From a virus: 38,692 bases of DNA. Below the pieces are notes generated by a model. It ran no database searches and was not told the DNA's origin. It saw only the letters and a program-made list of their open reading frames with translations. Numbering within the stretch: position 1 is the stretch's first letter; each line of letters begins with the position of its first letter. Position numbers and translations under genes: made by a program. Location: the IMG/VR virus record IMGVR_UViG_3300031825_000046, positions 1 to 38,692 of that record; one strand, 5' to 3'. Below are positions 36,468 through 38,692 of the stretch, in pieces.

Positions 36468-38201
36468 CTAGTTCGCCAGTTGCAGCGGCGCGCTGAGGTA
36501 GTCGTCAAGCCGGCCGCCCATGGGCTCCGGGTCCAGGCTCAGGAGCGATGCCGCGTTGAACAGCGCCATGAGTGGGTCGATTTTAGCCGAGCCGCTGACT
36601 TGCTTAGTGATCGAGATGGCATTGCCAACCTTGACGATGCGCGCGTTGCCCACGCTCCAGGCCATCAGAGCACAACCGGAATGCAGCAGCGTGCCGGCAG
36701 CCAAACGGCGTTCGACGGTCTTGATGGCGCCCTGCAGTTTCCAGCCTTGCGAAATGCCCACGAGCTTTTCTTCCTCAATGTCAGCGGCCACAAGGGCGTC
36801 CAGAATGGAGCCGATGCCGTGCTGGTCAACACCGATCTTGTCGAGTAGCCCTGCCTCATTGATGCGCACGACATATTCGACCAACTGCGTTATATCATCG
36901 CCGACTTGGGCCACCACGGTCAAGTCGCCGTTTTTCTCGAAGTCGCGCAGCTTGCTCGCCTCGCCCTTGCGGCGCTCCAGCACGCTCTCATGCGCCCAGG
37001 CGTGCCCCCAGTGCAGCCAGTCGCCGGTATCCCGGTGGCGGCCAAGCGCGGCGAGCCCCAGCAGGTCGTCCAGGCCACCACCGTCAATGCCCACATCGAT
37101 CGCATCCGACCACTCGATCAGGTAGTCCAGCGTGACGTGCCGGCCGCCTGCCAGGGCGCCCAGCCGCGCCGGATCGGGCACGCCGTTGCGCTCCCAGAAC
37201 TCGGCGCCAGGCCAACGGTCGGAGCGAAGGTTCATGCCGATCTCGACATTCAGGTGCTTGGCCAGGAACTGCTGGAAGCTGCCATCGGTCTTGTGGCGGT
37301 TCTTCTCCATCTCGCGCTCGAGCCAGGTCTGCGACACCGACCGGCCCAGGTTGGGGTTGACGATTCGCCAGTTGGCCGGCTCGAGGTACGCCTTGCTGGG
37401 CTCGATCATGTCGTCGGGGAACTCGTAGAGCACGGGCAGGAATGCCGGATCGTGAATCTTTCCATCGCGCACGTCGCGGGCGTATTGCAGCTTGTCCTTG
37501 AACACGCCGGCCGGCGGCTCGTCGCTTTGCGTGGTCAGGAAAATGACCCAACCCTCATTGCGGGACACCTGGCCGCCCAGGGCCTCCATGAACATCGCCT
37601 CGGCGTTGGCGCGCTTTCCGAACAGCCAGTGCTCGTCCACCAGTACCTTGCCCGACTTTTTGCCAGATACGGTATCGGTATCGGCAGCCACAACCTTGAG
37701 GCTGGCCTTGGTGTTGCGGTGCGTGATGGTGCGGATGTGGTCTTGGACGTGGAACAGCGCGGTCAGATCCTCGTCGGCGCGGATCATGCTGGCAGCCGGC
37801 TTGAAGCTGTTGTCGGCCACCTCTTTGGTCGGGCTCAAGATCAGGTGTTCCTCGTCCTCTCGCCAGCACAGGATGGTGGCGGTGAGCATGATACCAGCCG
37901 CGATGGTGGATTTGGTGTTCTTCTTCGAGATTAGCAGGAAGAACTCTCGGATCAACTGATTGCCGGTCTCAGCATCGTAGCCCCCGAAGATGGCGGCCAC
38001 AAAGTCGAATACCCACTGGTCCGAGCACTCGCCGAACGTGGGCTTGCCAGGCAGATCGACCACGCGCAGTTGCTTGAAGATGGCCAGCGCCTGCTCGGCC
38101 TGGTCCGGATAGATGGGCGGCGGGATGATGGACTGGCCAGTGCGCAGACGATTTTGCCAGTCTAGGCAGGCTGTGCTTGGCCGGTTAGCTATGAATTCCA
38201 T
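36468..38201 (-). CDS. Large terminase subunit, HK97-like
   Basis: A 577-residue packaging motor. The ATPase half has the deviant Walker A of this family, LLISKKNTKSTIAAG (about residues 88-102), and Walker B GKVLVDEHWLFG (about 184-195), then the coupling motif LTTQSDEPP. The nuclease half has DVGIDGGGLDDLLG (about 379-392), the first acidic cluster, VVAQVGDDITQLVEYV and the late Asp in SAKIDPLMALFNAASLL. It pumps DNA into the prohead and cuts the concatemer. It begins four bases downstream of the small terminase stop. Confidence 0.95.
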   Translation of the reverse strand: MEFIANRPSTACLDWQNRLRTGQSIIPPPIYPDQAEQALAIFKQLRVVDLPGKPTFGECSDQWVFDFVAAIFGGYDAETGNQLIREFFLLISKKNTKSTIAAGIMLTATILCWREDEEHLILSPTKEVADNSFKPAASMIRADEDLTALFHVQDHIRTITHRNTKASLKVVAADTDTVSGKKSGKVLVDEHWLFGKRANAEAMFMEALGGQVSRNEGWVIFLTTQSDEPPAGVFKDKLQYARDVRDGKIHDPAFLPVLYEFPDDMIEPSKAYLEPANWRIVNPNLGRSVSQTWLEREMEKNRHKTDGSFQQFLAKHLNVEIGMNLRSDRWPGAEFWERNGVPDPARLGALAGGRHVTLDYLIEWSDAIDVGIDGGGLDDLLGLAALGRHRDTGDWLHWGHAWAHESVLERRKGEASKLRDFEKNGDLTVVAQVGDDITQLVEYVVRINEAGLLDKIGVDQHGIGSILDALVAADIEEEKLVGISQGWKLQGAIKTVERRLAAGTLLHSGCALMAWSVGNARIVKVGNAISITKQVSGSAKIDPLMALFNAASLLSLDPEPMGGRLDDYLSAPLQLAN

Positions 38202-38205
38202 AGCA

Positions 38206-38601
38206 TTACGAGCCTACCGCGCGCAGGGGCGGCGGGGCGGCTGCGCCAAACCGGGCAGCGCCAGTCTCTTTGGCCTTGGTGGCGGCGGCCTCTTTTTTAC
38301 CGGTCTCGCCCTTTTTGGCATGCTTGAAGGGCATCAGGGCCTTGGCGGCGTCCTGGCGCGCGATCAGCGGCACCTTGGGCTCGTTCATCACAGCGACCAG
38401 GAAGTCGAGCGGGTCGTCATAGGTCTTGGTGAGGCTCTCGGGAAGCTCGGGCGGCGGGGGCGGGGGCACAGGCGGGCCTGCCGGGGCTTTTACCCCAGAT
38501 CGCATCGTTTCCACCACAAGGGCGGCGATATCCGCTGCTTTTTTGACCCCGCGCGGTCCTTTTGGGGCACCGGCACCAGGTCTTGCACCACCTCTGGGCA
38601 T
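38206..38601 (-). CDS. Small terminase subunit-like protein
   Basis: A 131-residue protein. The N-terminus GGARPGAGAPKGPRGVKKAADIA is the Gly/Arg/Lys-rich leader typical of phage terminase small subunits. A Pro run (PPPPPPELP) separates a helical oligomerisation-like segment (DDPLDFLVAVMNEPKVPLIARQDAAKALMPFKHAKKG) from a basic tail. It would recognise the packaging site in the DNA upstream. GGAGG precedes the ATG. It lies immediately upstream of the large subunit. Confidence 0.85.
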   Translation of the reverse strand: MPRGGARPGAGAPKGPRGVKKAADIAALVVETMRSGVKAPAGPPVPPPPPPELPESLTKTYDDPLDFLVAVMNEPKVPLIARQDAAKALMPFKHAKKGETGKKEAAATKAKETGAARFGAAAPPPLRAVGS

Positions 38602-38613
38602 ACAACCCTCCGT

Positions 38614-38627
38614 TTTGAATATTCAAA
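38614..38627. promoter_or_regulatory. 14-bp AT-rich palindrome upstream of the small terminase gene
   Basis: TTTGAATATTCAAA is a perfect palindrome 12 bases upstream of the small terminase start. It overlaps the 5' leader of the late operon and could be an operator, a late-promoter element or part of a terminase recognition region. GAATAT recurs nearby at 38650-38655. No convincing sigma70 pair is present in the 91 bases before the window edge. Confidence 0.4.
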
Positions 38628-38692
38628 GCCATGGTACACCAATTCGCCGAATATCAAAGGTTTCATATGGTGGGATATTTTCCGCAAATGGG

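Noticed and set aside
35276-37934. Two plus-strand frames of more than 340 codons opposite portal and large terminase
   Set aside because: Both are mirror frames of conserved genes in high-GC DNA; no motif supports translation.
1-38692. Joining the window ends into a circle so that the left-edge gene continues from the right edge
   Set aside because: The joined frame is open but contains no usable start codon in the right-edge sequence, so circular closure is not supported by this evidence.
1-38692. tRNA genes, CRISPR arrays, insertion sequences, integrase and lysogeny repressor
   Set aside because: I looked on both strands and saw none. tRNA detection by eye is unreliable, so a dedicated search could still find one.

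Overview
The window is almost wall-to-wall phage DNA: a tailed, dsDNA siphovirus or prophage with an HK97-type head and a lambda-like long tail. Its high-GC, densely overlapping genes suggest a beta- or gammaproteobacterial host, with Burkholderiales as my best guess. I see no integrase, CI-like repressor, tRNA, rRNA or CRISPR array. A winged-helix-like gene runs off the left edge and the small terminase gene lies 91 bases from the right edge, so the window is most of one phage genome rather than a chromosomal locus.

There are three transcription blocks. (1) Leftward early block, minus strand, 8661 down to 277: a small hypothetical, an SF2 helicase, a MazG-like pyrophosphohydrolase, a VRR-NUC nuclease, a zinc-knuckle protein, a TetR-like DNA-binding domain, an HNH endonuclease, a large primase-polymerase/helicase, three small proteins, then a GT9-like glycosyltransferase and a SAM methyltransferase. 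(2) Rightward early block, plus strand, 8736 to 16704: a structured leader RNA, small proteins, a DUF2800/RecB-like nuclease, a DUF2815-like ssDNA-binding protein, and a family B DNA polymerase split in two by an HNH-AP2 homing endonuclease gene, ending with a third HNH gene. (3) Leftward late block, minus strand, 38601 down to 16682: TerS, TerL, portal, prohead protease, major capsid protein, head-tail joining genes, tail tube, tail chaperones with a lambda-type -1 frameshift, tape measure, tail tip (gpK/gpJ-like), fibre, then a lysis-like set of small membrane and cell-wall proteins.

The two early blocks diverge from 8688-8729, where two sigma70-type promoters are interleaved across a palindrome. 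A near-copy of the rightward promoter recurs at 12001, and tandem GTAATAC boxes mark 12012-12028 and 2544-2561. Together the early genes supply most of a replisome: primase and helicase, polymerase, SSB, accessory helicase and nucleases.

The observations most worth following are: the RNA at 8736-8890, closed by a 23-bp terminal stem that starts at the predicted transcription start; the polymerase split at the tip of a predicted fingers helical hairpin by a homing endonuclease with its own nearly leaderless promoter; a conserved glycan-enzyme-like reading frame at 31677-32276 with no start codon; a capsid protein with a hydrophobic signal-like N-terminus; and Rho-independent terminators directly behind the major capsid and major tail genes. 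Family names rest on motif recognition and memory of the families; no database search was run.
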